Part shown: piece after piece, positions 18,058 through 30,146 of the stretch | Numbering within the stretch: position 1 is the stretch's first letter | Layout of the letters: each line of letters begins with the position of its first letter | Source: Onthophagus taurus | Lineage: Eukaryota > Arthropoda > Insecta > Coleoptera > Scarabaeidae | DNA: 64,000 nt | Reading direction: 5' to 3' | Assembly (NCBI RefSeq): GCF_036711975.1 | Contig: NC_091976.1 | Location: 3,224,001-3,288,000 of the forward strand | Position numbers and translations under genes: made by a program | Notes under the pieces: generated by a model | Told to the model about the DNA's origin: nothing | Database searches by the model: none | The model's input: only the letters and a program-made list of their open reading frames with translations

Positions 18058-18194
18058 GGTGATGGATACCCTCATATCGAATATGCGACATTCGATGGGT
18101 GCGCAGAAATCGCGAGTTGACCTTATGGATTCCGTGATATTTTCCAGACTTGATATATTAAAGAAAAAAGTCGGCCTCAAACCTTAATTATCAC

Positions 18195-18750
18195 AATGGA
18201 GGTGTCAAATGATTGAGTTTGCTAAATTGAATTCCGGATTTAAATATATATTGGTGGTTATAGACTGTTTCTCCAAGTTTCTCTGGATGCGTCCGTTAAA
18301 AAGTAAAAATTCTACGGACGTCACCGCCGCGCTACGCTCAATTCTCACCGACGGTCGCGTACCTCGAAATCTTCAAACCGACCAGGGCAAAGAATTCTAC
18401 AACAGCCACTTTAAGCGGTTAATGTCGGATTTTAAAATTAATCATTTTTCAACGTATAGCGTTATGAAAGCGTCGATGGCTGAGCGTGTAATTAATAATA
18501 ACCGTTAAACAGAGGATATACAAGTTCTTCAGTCTATATGGAAATCATAAATGGGCGCACCTGTTAAAAGATATAACATCTCGATATAACAGTACGAAAC
18601 ATTCGACTACGAAAATGAAACCATCGGAAATAAATTCGAAATCCGTAGAGAAAACACTTCTCGATACGGTGTACAATCATATTAAAATTGCTGGCAGAGG
18701 AAAGTTTAGAGTTGGAGATACCGTTCGTATCAGTAAATATAAACATGTAA
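18195..18750 (+). pseudogene. Polinton integrase, core fragment
   Basis: The frame 18209-18508 encodes YILVVIDCFSKFLW, NLQTDQGKEFYNSHF (catalytic Asp) and MKASMAERV (catalytic Glu). Then frame shifts and HSTTKMKPSEIN...KFRVGDTVRISKYK follow up to about 18750. It matches the intact integrase at 51678-52601 but lacks the N-terminus and chromodomain. It lies 20-90 bases from a Polinton terminus, as in other Polintons. Confidence 0.8.
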
Positions 18751-18769
18751 CCATGGAAGTGATGTCATC

Positions 18770-18837
18770 ACACCGGAAGTGACGTCATGGGGGAGCAGGG
18801 GGAGCAACTTCCGGTCCAGAATCGGCATTTATTATCT
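18770..18837 (-). repeat. Polinton terminus (right-type end)
   Basis: GACGTCATGGGGGAGCAGGG, AACTTCCGGTCCAGAATCGG, ending GCATTTATTATCTACT. Related to but distinct from the ends of P2, P3 and P5. Confidence 0.7.
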
Positions 18838-18842
18838 ACTCT

Positions 18843-20106
18843 TAAGTAACATGATGGAGTATGTTTTGGTGCCGAGTATGGTTGTCTAGAACGTTTGGTC
18901 ACTTTACTACGACACGTTAACTTTTCGAAATTTGGAAATACCATAACTTAATTTTTTAAAATGGCACTCCCCATATTTTATTACTTAGTCGTCTTCGGTG
19001 TCTCATTTTACATCTTTTATATCCCATATGTCCTATACCTAACATTTATAGTTTGGGAGATAATTAGGGTTTTTTGAAAAATGCACACATATCATATCGA
19101 TATTTAACCTAGTGTGCCATGAATACCTAGTGTGACCTAGTGTTTAACCATATGAACTGGCTTTTTGAAAATTTGCAGACTTCTGTGTTTGATGCCAACT
19201 TTTTACTAAAATATTTTCAGGTTCCGGGTGCTTGCGGTTACACCGGAAGAGGTGACAATTTTCATATTTCAAATGGAACAGCCTGTATTTCATTACATTT
19301 TTGAAATTTTTGTTCAATTTTAGGTCCCTTGTATGTTGCAGCCGACACGTACGCGCAATTATTTGGTTGCACTCTCCATAAATTATTATCAAATTCAAAT
19401 AATTCTCATTACTAAATTCCAAACGTGGCATTTCTTGAGAACAGATCACTACAAAAAATAATCTAGTCATCACACCAACAGAAATAAACCATAGCTTTAG
19501 CAAATGTCAAACTGTTTACTCTTTCCTTATTAATCCTCTGATAATACATAACCACAACAACATTCCCAAAATAAAATTTTTTTCCGGTGGTCAAAGTAGA
19601 TGATTTATAAATTATAAAAAGTAACGTTGTAGTTGACATTTTTGATTGAAAAATGTTATAAAACTCAGGGTGTTCCATTTGAAATATGAAAATTGTCATC
19701 TCTTCCGGTGTAACCACAAGTACCCGGAACCTGAAAATACTTTAGTTAAAAAGCTGGCATCAAACATCACAAGTCTGCAAATTTTCAAACCTCCACTTCA
19801 TTCGGTTATTCACTAGGTTGCACTAGGTATCCATGACACACTAGGTTAAATATCGATATTTGTGTGCATTTTTCAAAAAATCCTAATTATTTCCCAAACT
19901 ATAAATGTTAGGTATAGGACATATCGGATATAAAAGATGTAAAATGAGACACCGAAGACGACTAAGTAATAAAATATGGGGGGTGCCATTTAAAGAAATG
20001 AAGTTATGGTACTTCGAAGTTTCGAAAAAGGAGCGTGACATAGTAAAGTGACCAAACGTTCTAGACAGCCACACTCGGCACCAAAACATACTCCATCATG
20101 TTGCTT
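18843..20106. repeat. 1.26-kb foldback with about 440-bp arms
   Basis: Arms 18843-19292 and 19665-20106 are inverted copies of each other (TAAGTAACATGATGGAGTATG at the left edge and CATACTCCATCATGTTGCTTA at the right). They diverge by scattered substitutions and small indels, around a 370-base spacer. No coding gene; overlapping ORFs are incidental. CAGGGTGTTCCATTTGAAAT-type sequence at the inner ends recurs at 20293. Likely a large non-autonomous transposon or two inverted copies of one. Confidence 0.85.
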
Positions 20107-20479
20107 AAGCATGTTCTAAATCCTAAATTGATATCCCAAAAATCGAGTGTTCTCTGATTTTTTGAACAAATGTCTACTGGAGCAGATTTTTCTAGAAAAA
20201 TTCGAATAACTCGAGAACGGCCGAATCATATTGCAAAAAGTAAAGTCATTCATAAACCTTGAAAACAGACAAATCCAAATATGTAAAAATATACAGGGTG
20301 TTCCATTTGAAAAAATAAAGTAGGTGGCGACTTCCGGTATAACCGGAAGTGTTAGATATTTGAAAATATTTTAGTCGAAGAGAACGCAATTGATAATACT
20401 TAAATCTGAATTTTCAAATTTTTATTTTGGCCAGAACCCTGTAAAGTTCTAATGGACAGTCGTCGTGGATGACCCTGTA
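20107..20479. other. non-coding, partial repeat of the foldback inner end
   Basis: 20293-20360 (CAGGGTGTTCCATTTGAAAA ... CTTCCGGTATAACCGGAAG) is a diverged copy of the sequence at 19667-19730. No gene seen. Confidence 0.5.
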
Positions 20480-20669
20480 TAATATTGTATAACAAATTTT
20501 TTGATCGTGGATGAATAGAATTAAGAGCTAAATCACAAGACTTTATGAAATAATTTAACAGTTCTCTATTGGTTCCATCAAATTCAGCTACTAGTCTAAC
20601 AGCCGTTTCTAATTATAAACAATCCTCATCAACTTCCTCGTTAACATTCTCTAATCTGTCTTCCGCCAT
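20480..20669 (-). pseudogene. Ty3/Gypsy gag N-terminal fragment
   Basis: From the ATG near 20669 the product is acidic (AEDRLENVNEEVDED), meets one internal stop, then reads AVRLVAEFDGTNRELLNYF and IKSCDLALNSIHPRS. This is the start of the retrotransposon capsid domain of Gypsy Gag. It is cut at about 20480. The leader and an LTR-like block lie upstream on the same strand. Confidence 0.65.
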
Positions 20670-21114
20670 ATTTATTTATTAAACAAATTCAAAAAGAAAC
20701 AATAAAAGAAAAATATTAACCTAACCTTTATTTTTCTTCTCACACAAAGTCTTTAATCCGGTCCTGACCAGCGGCCTACGTGATCTCAACTCGGCACCTC
20801 GTTGTCTGCTCAGCAATCCTTGACTACGTTCTTCTGTTTTGTTCCTTTTCTTTGTTCTCTTTTTTTTTTTTCTTTTTCCTTAATCTTCTAAACTTTTTTC
20901 ACCCGACTTCACAAATTTTATTTATTTATTTATTTATATTTTTTTTTTCCGTCGGCACTCCAACTCAATCACTATTTTTTACACTACTATCTTCTATACT
21001 TGACTATTTTCCAACACTTGCCAATTTATCCAACTTTAGATTTTTCTTCTCTCCAATTTTCTCCAGATACTTGTCCAAAATACATCAGTGTTATCCCACC
21101 GCTGCCACGAAATT

Positions 21115-21613
21115 TGTTGTGCTCCTATCCAGCACAGAATGGGTTCTTGAGTTGGTGTCCGCAAATAAAACTCAGAGTGACCTTTTCTTGTATTTTATTG
21201 GTAATTATAATGAACAACGATGACACAGCCGACGATTTTACGGACGGCGGACGATGTGATTAAAATTATATGAAGACGGACGACGGATGATCGGAAGATG
21301 ATTAAAGAACGATGATAAAGTATAACTTATTCACTAATTAATTAACACGTTGATGTGGCTTTTCTTATTTTACAACGATCAAGACGAGAAACAAAAGAAT
21401 GTCCTCGAAACTAGCGCTCGCTCTCTATTTATGCTCTCGGTACGCCTACACAGTTTTATTACTTATCTTCTACTTCAATGGTCACGTACAGTCCGACCCG
21501 AGTGACTTTGTCACAAGCTTTCTTTGTTTTATACTAATACGTTAGCACATTCTTACATTATCTACGTGAGAAAATAATATAAAATATAAAGGAGAAATAC
21601 AGGGGTTATAACA
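21115..21613 (-). repeat. Gypsy-type LTR
   Basis: On the minus strand the block begins TGTTATAACCCC and ends GGAGCACAACA (TG...CA, about 499 bases). It holds an ATAAATAG box and an AATAAAATAC polyadenylation-like signal. It is followed by TTTCGTGGCAGCGGTGGGAT, a plausible primer-binding region. 20670-21114 is the leader before gag. The plus-strand ORFs here are spurious. Confidence 0.6.
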
Positions 21614-22788
21614 ACATGTTTAATTAGCAGGATATTATTCATTACATCCTGATCATTTATTTATTGGAAAAATTTCATGGTCACACCAACATATATAAAC
21701 AGGGTAAATTTCGGCAATATATATACAGTCATAAAGTAGACATAATATAAGCATCATCACCCTACACAGTAAAAAAAATTGTTGTAACTCGTACTACAAT
21801 TGTAGTGGTTTCGACTACAGTTTGCATCTAAAATGGGGACGAGAGCAAATTGTAGTAATCGACCGCATCGTATTGTAGTAAAAATAATGTGGCACATATA
21901 CACACAATATATATTAAATACTACCACAGAAGTTTGTCGAAACCAAATTTTATGTAGTGTAACCTTCACTACAAATATGTGGTGCTTTTATTACAATTAA
22001 TTGTAATGCTCCCAATGATTAATATAAATTTGTTACTATTTATTAAAGTTAATTTTAATATTTCTATAGTAAAATCTACTACAATTAAGTGTAGTATGTT
22101 ATAAACTTTGTAGTATTAATTACCGCAAATGAAAGCACATTGTACACAAATTTATTAAATTTCTCTTATCTTTGTAGTAAAATCTACTATAATTATGTTT
22201 AACTTTTTAACAATTTTGTAGTAATACTAACCATAAATACATGCACAATGCACAAAAATTGTTGTATTTTTGTTTTCTCTTGTAGTAAAATATACTACAA
22301 TTAAATCTAATAATTTATACATTTTGTAGTAATATTTAGGATAAAAAGTACATAATTTACACTCAATTGTTGTTATTGACTCTGCTCGCAAAGAATCAGA
22401 AACCATCAGAAACTTATCATTTACAGGTCGTAGGTACCTACATGTCTAATAATGCAGTCAAATCTGTAAAAATATGACGGCATTATTTGACATGTGCAAC
22501 TGGAAATGACAAGATGCTGAATGTAACTGAAAGATAAAACATTGTTGGTGAGGAAACAAATAATTAAAAACACTTTATTTTATTAAATTATTTTATTAAA
22601 GAATGACGTAATTGTGAAACAAAGTCAGCTTTGAAACATAACCTATAGAACAAAATATTACAACACAACAATACAATTCTGGCGTAGTTAGAATAACTTT
22701 TATAAACAATATCTTACTGATACAAAGCTTTCACCTATAGGTGAAGTTACTAATATGCAAGGTATATAATCATGTAGTTCACTGCAAT

Positions 22789-25144
22789 TTATAATATGTT
22801 GACATGACTGTCAAAACCTGTTGAACTTATTTTTTCATAAATAAAATAAATTTCTTCCCGCACAGTAGCAATATAACTTATAGACGCAAATAAAGGAATA
22901 TCTTCAACATTTAAAACAATAATCATTCCTGATTTATAAATTGTTCCTTTTATATTCACCCATTTTACAAATCGTGTTAGGTTATTGTTAAGTTGCGTAA
23001 AATGTTCTTTTAGCCTATTCAAGTTTTCTGCAATAAAGGAACCAAATTCATATTTCTCAGACTTTTGTGTTAACAAATTATAGTATAGTCGCAATTGCTC
23101 CTTAACAGCTAGTGTGTGTAAAATATTTTTAAATCCTCCCGATACTTTAGATGTTAATTTAGATTGTCTATGTTTTTGTTCGGATCTCATACACCACATA
23201 TGAATTAAAGGACCACTCATTTCTGCAACTGTTGGATAATGTACAAGGTGATGATGTTTAGGTTTAAGATTGCCAAAATATTTGATGTGTAACATATTAT
23301 GTTCTTCAATTGATATTTTTAAATGATTTATGTCCTCATATCTCATGACTGGACAAGTTACTATATCAATAATTTCCCGAAGTTTAATCCAAAGTTGCCA
23401 AACGTCTAAATTTTGTGGCACTAAGTCGCCTATCATTAAACCTAAATAGCGAGTAAAACTTAACATTTCACTGGCAGACATTTTAAGTTTGAACGTTGAA
23501 AGTTCGCCGCTTATCGCCGGTGGTTTATTAAGTTTTTCTAATTCTCCGTAATTAAAAAGATTTATTCTTGAATTTAAATCGCTTAATCGGAATAATTTCA
23601 AATCGAATATTAATCTGTTGAGTAAAGCCGTTAAATCATAATTACAGCCCCTTTCAAAAATGTCATGCATTATATCCACACAAAAATTAGTTGTGATGTG
23701 AAAATCCTCTATAAAGTGCCAAACACATCGTTCTTTGATACCGGTAAAAGCTAAATTATTAAGACTTAAGTCATATGAGTAATTATCAAAATTTCTAAGT
23801 AAATTATCGTTTTGTATCAAAGCTAACTGTCGTTCACTTTTATTCATTTTACAAAATCTACAACAAAATTGAGCTGAAAAACTCTCTGTGTGTCCCAATA
23901 TAGTATGAAGTCCTAGATTATCTCCTATAATAAGTCCAAGTTTGAAGTAAACAGTCTCAACGCAATTTTAGAAATGAATAGATATGCCAGATTTTTCAAG
24001 ATGTTTCAATTCGTGGATAAGTGGACGAAATGTCGCTTCGTTTCCAAATTTTTTGTGATCTCGATTGTAGAATAAAGCAAATAAGTAGATATTACTGATA
24101 AGTGAATATAAATGTGGCGGTATTGTTGGAATTGTTACATAAACAACGCCCAATTTGTTTACACTCGCATGGGATCCGAGAGCATTGCCTATCTCAAAAT
24201 CATCAAAAAATAAAAATATAGGAAAAACAGTTTTATCGGAGTAATGCATAATTTTTTCTCTCCATAATTTTCCTTGAATAAAATGTATGTAAAGTGACGA
24301 TGCCATTAAAGAATGATAATATGACTTCATTGATGATAGCATGTTAGGAATTTCTAACACTTGCTTTAAAGTGTGTCTAAGTGGAATCATTTTTCCTATA
24401 GCTGGTATAATATCTAAAGTGACACCTTCAGTATTTTGTACTATTACGTCTTTTTGACCTAATATGTAATCATTTGGCGGTATATACTTTTCGGAATTTT
24501 CGAAATGTTTAAATCGCTTGTATTCGCTATTCAAATTTTTCAAACAACTTTTATATATATCAAATAATTTTACCAAACGATCATAGACCGTGGTTACATC
24601 AGCACTTTGTGAAGTTTCTCTTATCACATTTTCTATATAATTGATAAAATTAATTACAAATATTTGTTCTATTTGATCGACTACAAATTGGGTTGCATTT
24701 CTTGGAACAAGAGCGTTATTATATATACTTAAAATAAAATGTATTATATCGTTTTTGACAGAAGTATGAATAACAGCCATATCTAAGTTAGAATGCTTTG
24801 TTAGAGTTTCAGAATTATCTGCGACAAACATATTAGTACTTGACATTTTTCCAGCTGTACCAAGATTTAAATTTTCCGTACTTTCATTATTTAACCTGCT
24901 CTTTGCGGTAGGATTTGAAGTTTTATTGCTTTCATTATTTAAGATGAAGTTATCTGTATGGTTTAAAGTTTAATGCCATCTGATATGCTTTCTAAAAGAA
25001 TTAAGATAAGAAAACTGACGAAAACAATTGTTTTTAGTGCAAAAGTAAGCGCTATGTTGCTTTAAATTGTGAACATGTTTGAAATGGTAGAAAAGTCCTT
25101 TATAGGAATATATTTCTTTAGAACACTTAAAACATTTATAAAAC
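22789..25144 (-). pseudogene. CACTA/CMC-like transposase with N-terminal zinc fingers
   Basis: Reading on the minus strand: 24973-25144 encodes two C2H2-type fingers (CFKCSKEIYSYKGLFYHFKH and CFRQFSYLNSFRKHIRWH). 23968-24846 contains the catalytic-type block FPIFLFFDDFEIGNALGSHA. 22789-23898 continues with CVDIMHDIFERG and PKHHHLVHYPTVAEMSGPL then MRSEQKHRQSK. The three frames are separated by short out-of-frame gaps, so the gene is broken or carries small introns. This combination is common in arthropod and fish DNA transposons with CACTA-like ends; the superfamily name is my inference. Role: cut-and-paste transposition. Confidence 0.65.
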
Positions 25145-25204
25145 TAAAATCCACTTAGCTATAATAACAAAAAAATAACGACCTCTTGATATATAATCGA
25201 CAAG

Positions 25205-26235
25205 ATACTACGCAGAGGGTTGTCGATGTTTTATATCCGATAATAATGTAGAAATTTGAACATACTTTTTATCAAATTCACTGGTTATATTATATACACC
25301 TTGTTGTAGAAATTGCCATATCACGTCTGCTTCCGGCGGATATGACGCATTGAACACTTGATATGCTTTAAAACATAAATCAATGTGTTTCAACTTTATA
25401 CTTTACATCATCGATGACGACGTAACATGCATTAAAATTGTCGAAGTCTTTACCCACTAAGACCGGAATGGGCTGTGCTGTTAAACCGTATACTGCGTAT
25501 TTATCTCGTCGTTGTTTTAGCTTTGTCTCCAAATCAGATATATCCTGTAATAAGAGAAAACATTCTTCGTTTGGAACGATTTTCAAAAGCCATAAATAAA
25601 TATCTTACTTTTAAAACTAAAAGAAAACCATTTTGAACCTCCACTTTTGAAGGTCTCCAGTGAATTCCGGGTTTCTTGCTTTTGACATTGACAGTGGAAA
25701 ATAACAATGGTAGTATTGTTAGCATAAAAACGTCACTCGAACCTAAGAAAGCATATATATGTAGGCTCTTTCTTTATGTTGTCTAGGGATTTTCTTTTAA
25801 TGTAACACGTTTTAGAATTAAACCGTATATTAAAATAAACTGTTTGATAATAACAAAAATGAACAATGAATTCGTCTTTGCACGTCTTGAGAAGTGTTTC
25901 GTACGGTGTCTTCGGCGGAACTCTCTCGACTGGTCTTGATATTCTTAAAAAATAAAATGTGTGTGTGCGCGAATGGGGGGGAGGACGCGAAAAGTGACGC
26001 CCTCTCTTGGGTAAACTCCTACATATATAATTATTACAATTTAGATCTATGTTGTTTACTTACGTGAACTTTCATTTTTTAAGATGCCTTCATTTTCTTT
26101 TAATATTTTTTGTAAATATGTGTCTTTTTTATTCTTAGCAAAATTTAAAAGTTTTGCTGCAAATTGCGGCCTCAAACATAGAAATTTGTTAACTTTGTCC
26201 GGAAAAAGCTTTTCAAAATCTACTTCAAGCTAAAA
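25205..26235 (-). CDS. second gene of the CACTA-like element, distal exons
   Basis: Frames on the minus strand read as successive exons: about 26060-26235 (EVDFEKLFPDKVNKFLCLRP), 25605-25734, 25380-25600 (DLETKLKQRRDKYAVYG, PIPVLVGKDFDN) and 25208-25393 (DLCFKAYQVFNASYPPEADV then WQFLQQGVYNI, ending in a stop). The spacing and GTAAGT/CAG-like borders suggest introns. The family accompanies such transposases in many animals; its job is not known to me. Its likely first exon is 14 kb away at 40669-40738, because later transposons landed in the intron. Confidence 0.5.
25740..26050. other. intron or spacer of the CACTA-like element
   Basis: No gene seen; contains a short GT/GA-rich run near 25960-25990. 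Confidence 0.3.
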
Positions 26236-26278
26236 CAGGTTGTATCATTACCAAAGTGTATCCAACAGGTTGTTTTAA

Positions 26279-28260
26279 CCCTAGAATACTTACATAAATG
26301 AACTAACTGTTAACACTTACGTGGGGTGATAAATAACCCCATGGCTATATAACCAAGTAAAGTATACAAAAATGAATAATAAATTAAAATAGAACTGAAC
26401 AAATCGTTTATTTGGTGCATTCTATACAAATGTCATATCTGTGATCAGCACAAACAGGTTTAGAACATTTAATACATGACGTTTTAATTTTCCGGTCGAA
26501 GGATCTTGGACAGAGTCCGCACCTGGTTTGTTTCTGTAATTTTACAGGAGGTTCCATTTCGTTCTCCTCTGGCGGATATATTATTTTTCTAATGCCTGTA
26601 CTTACTTTTCGAGGTATATGTTTAGTTAATCTTCTCTCCATATGTGGTTTAGCCAATTGTAAACCTAGTTGAAAAAGGAACTGTCGTCTTACACACTTTG
26701 GTGTTTTTGTTGCCATGAAATAAATCACTTGAGCATTTATGCCTGCTTGATCTAAAATACCGTAGAAAAATCTCGAAGGCCACCGACGAGTTTTACGACA
26801 GACAGAGTAAGTATGTACCATCTGATCGAACGTATCAACGCTTCCTTTTGTAGAATTGTAAAAGTTGATTATGTCTGGTTTGCGATTAGATTCATTTATT
26901 TCCGCATTATAGTGCATCGTAGAAAGCAAGATAACTGATTTTGCTTTTTTTGGAGTAAATGATACAAGAGTTGTTTGCTTGTCAAATGCAAATTGTGATG
27001 ACATAACTTCTTTTGTTTTGTTTGGTAGAAAACTGTTTGGTATCTCCCTCTTGTTCTTCCGTAGTGTTCCTACTATTGTCAACTTATATTCATTTAACAT
27101 TTTTTCTGCCAGAGAGATCGACGTAAACCAGTTATCCATGGTTATATTTCGGAAGGTGCCATGAATAGAGCTAGTCAATATCCTGACGTAACGATCTGGC
27201 AGAGGTTCTTTATCTGTTTTTGATCTGTTCTCCTTTCCTATGTATGGTATTGCATTTACCATATAGTAAGTACGAGAATCGCATATGGTGACAATTTTTA
27301 TGCCGTACTTGTCTGGTTTGGAGGCGATATAGACTCGAAACGGGCACTTGCCACGGAAACCCAACAACTGCTCGTCAATCGTGCAGTACTCATGTGGTGT
27401 ATACGAATTGGTGCAATTTGATATAAAGGTTGTCCATAGGTCCCGAATTGGCGAAAATTTGTCTTGTGCGTTTCTCACAAGTCTATTATCGAATCGAAGG
27501 CAGGCTACTAAAAACTCAAAACGAGTTTTAGACATTATAGTTTTGTAAATTTCAGGTCCATACTGTGACCAAATTTCGCTGGTTGATAAGTGGCCATCTT
27601 TTCTACACCCAAGTATGTACAGAAGTCCAAAAGGTACACTAATTTCTTCAGCATCAGTTACTCCAACATATCGACAATCACCACTGAATTTTTTGTTCCT
27701 TTTGTTAATTTCTATGTTTGTGTATAAAACTACACTGCTTATCATGTTAATTGTAAATAATATTTTCTACGCTTCTAACTCTGTTTTGACTGTTTTGCTG
27801 GGCCCTTTTACGCCCGGGATACGTAGAACAATGTTTCTTTTAGGAGTTCGAGTTCTATCTACTCCTTGACTCGACCACATATGACCGTTTATACCTTTTA
27901 TTACTGTAGAGGGATCAGAAGTGGAAGGTAGTGCATCAATATCTTCATCGGCGGATATTTCATCTTCTATATCTGACTGAGTTGAAACATTGTCCTCGCT
28001 ATCACTTTCATTATTATCCGAAGTTTCTTGTTCAATCTCGTCTAGCCACTTTAACACCGTAGATTGAAAGTTTGAATCTGTTGCTCTTACAGCCATTATA
28101 AATTATGACGCCAAATGCGTTAAAAGATTTTAAATCAAAACAAAAAAAAATTAACGAAATTTTCAACAAGGACAAAACTAGTTTTATCACCTTGAGATGT
28201 ACGCGAGTCCTCGACCGGCTCAGTGAAGAAGGGAGGGGTATTTATATGGCGCCACACAGT
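26279..28260 (-). mobile_element. piggyBac element 1 (right end unclear)
   Basis: The left end is TTAA (26275-26278) followed by CCCTAGAATACTTAC, a classic piggyBac terminus, with a GGGGTGATAAATAACCCC hairpin inside. The transposase occupies 26408-28096. A degenerate GGGGTATTTATATGG block with GTTAACCCC near 28237-28266 may be the other end but does not match well. Confidence 0.6.
26408..28096 (-). pseudogene. piggyBac transposase (PGBD-like), one frameshift
   Basis: The ATG at 28096 opens an acidic N-terminus (NNESDSEDNVSTQSDIEDEI) up to RIPGVKGPSKTVK at 27767. The main body continues in another frame at 27745-26408. The DDD triad regions are visible: CTIDEQLLGFRGKCPF, IVTICDSRTYYMVNA and ITMDNWFTS. 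The C-terminal Cys-rich finger (CGLCPRSFDRKIKTSCIKCS, then CADHRYDICIEC) is complete. A single frame change near 27750 is the only obvious damage. It lies in the intron of the CACTA-like second gene. Confidence 0.85.
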
Positions 28261-28299
28261 TAACCCCGCGTACAACACGAACTGTGACGTGAGATGATG

Positions 28300-29325
28300 G
28301 AGTATGGTGATATAAACAAATAACACAACAAAACATAAACGCTCAACAAAATAGGTTTTGAGTTGCAGACAAAATTTATTAAAACTCCCGTAAATAACAG
28401 GTAAGTAAAAAAAAATAAACTAATAACAAAATTATAAAACCGTAAACTTTTAGGTTCAAACAACAAAAAAAACTATATTGATGTTTGCGAGCTTTAAAAA
28501 AAATGAAAGTCAAAACTGAAAGGAAATTTAAATCAAAATACCAAAAAAATGAAAATGAAAAATTAACCCGCGTCTGACTCCGTATGGTTGAGCTCAACGT
28601 GAAATCAAAAATTATAAAAAAAAATCAACGCCAAAAATAGAATTAAAAAAACTCTCGCCAAACAAGAATTTACAAAAAAAAAATGAAATGATATTATAAG
28701 AAAAATGAAAAGGTTTAATGTTCCAATGATTAATTAATTTAAAGATTTTCTTAAGGAAAATCAAAAAAAATAAAAAAAATATATAAGATACAAATTCTTC
28801 AATGACCAAAATAATAGTATGTTGTTCTATCTGACCTTTACTCCAAGTCTTGATCAGCGGCCCGATTCGAAATAAATCCTCAGCAACAAATTCTGATGAC
28901 TCAGGAAAGGTAAGGTAATATTCTTTGTTTTGTTCCAAAAAAAATAATTAAAATCCTTAGGATGTAATGGAAATTATACCCTTGGACAATGGTTCCAAAA
29001 TACCAACAAAAAAAAAGTTGTTCCAATAAGAGATGCCAAAAGTTGCTCCCCTCAATAAAAACCTCTGATGTTCGAGGTTTAACCAGAGGACAGAAGAAAA
29101 TATAATGAAATACGTTAAATTCCGGAATCTCCGTACAATTTGGTAAAAGAAAAACACTTTTCCAAAACTTTATTTCGAGTGATGAATCCCACAAATATGG
29201 ATTAGAAACAAAATTTTACACCAAAACCAAAAATGGCGAACCAACCAAAATTTCTTTAACACTCGACAACACGTGAACACATTGCTCTAAATAAAATTCT
29301 TGAATGACGATGAAAATTCTTTTAT
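28300..29325. other. A+T-rich stretch, probable Penelope 3' region
   Basis: Several long frames exist on the minus strand but they are Phe/Leu/Ile-rich low-complexity sequence without motifs. Contains CTTGATCAGCGGCCCGATTC. No gene supported. Confidence 0.4.
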
Positions 29326-29329
29326 TAAA

Positions 29330-29395
29330 TTGGTTCGGTGCTACATGTTTCGACAATAATTTGTCTTCATCGGGCACGACTAAGAATAGTAAACA
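29330..29395 (-). ncRNA. hammerhead-ribozyme-like motif of a Penelope element
   Basis: On the minus strand 29380-29340 reads CCGATGAAGACAAATTATTG then TCGAAACATGTAG. It has the layout of a hammerhead core: CxGATGA, a stem GACAA/TTGTC, then GAAAC. The first core block has C where U is expected (CCGATGA), so activity is doubtful. Penelope retroelements are known to carry such ribozymes in their terminal repeats, and a Penelope ORF lies about 770 bases upstream. Confidence 0.55.
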
Positions 29396-29399
29396 AAGA

Positions 29400-30146
29400 G
29401 AGAAAAGACATGTCAAAAAATAATAATAATTAAAATATTATGATACTAAACATAACCAACTTAACTGTTATGATACTAAACACTACTAACAAAACAAATA
29501 TTTACCGTCAAATTGGAAGAATACGTGGTTGAGTTGAAAGGAAAGTCCGGCCAAAGTGCAAAAACCATCAAAACCCACAGCGGTGAATCATTACGGTAAA
29601 AACAAAAAACAAAGAGTGACTTAAATTAAGTAACGGGAAATATGAAAAGGAATAAATAATTAATATTGTAGGGTGGTGAAAGGATGATTTTAAATTATAG
29701 AGTTTAGGTAGAAACAGAAATCTGAAAAATAACCCGAAAAATAAGTTTGAGAAATAAAAGAATGAGCAGATGGTGACTTACGTCAAAAGTGGTTTTGGGA
29801 ACCTCAATGAAAAAACCGGAGAATGTGAAAAGAAACCCCAAAAAAGGGTGAAATGTTCTTCGAGTAACGAGAACTGGAAAAGTAAACAAAGAAAAAATTG
29901 ATAATCAAAAAAGTTGATAATTAAAAAAGAAAAAAGAGGCGAAACGGAGAAACACAAAGGTGAATTTGAGTCGGTCTTAACAGTTCACATATTTTCGTTG
30001 GACTGAGGGTAAGAAAATGAGACCAAGTTGAGCATGCGTATCAGGTGGAATGTAAGAAAAATGGGGGCGGTGAGAGTCAAATATTTAAAACTATTTTTAA
30101 AAATATTTTCAAAAAACATTATAGTTGAAATAAGGGAGAAAAAGTT
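29400..30146. other. untranslated 3' part of the Penelope element
   Basis: No supported gene between the hammerhead-like motif and the end of the Penelope ORF. Purine-rich on the plus strand. Confidence 0.4.

Noticed and set aside
3169-18837. Pairing the 3169 and 18837 termini as two ends of one Polinton around P3
   Set aside because: The two ends differ at many positions and the flanks (GCAAGA, CTTAAG) do not match.
20780-21263. 147- and 87-codon plus-strand ORFs
   Set aside because: They lie antisense in the leader and LTR of a Gypsy element and are Phe/Ser-rich low-complexity sequence.
28135-29416. Several Phe/Leu-rich minus-strand ORFs
   Set aside because: Low-complexity A+T-rich sequence in the Penelope 3' region, no motifs or splice logic.
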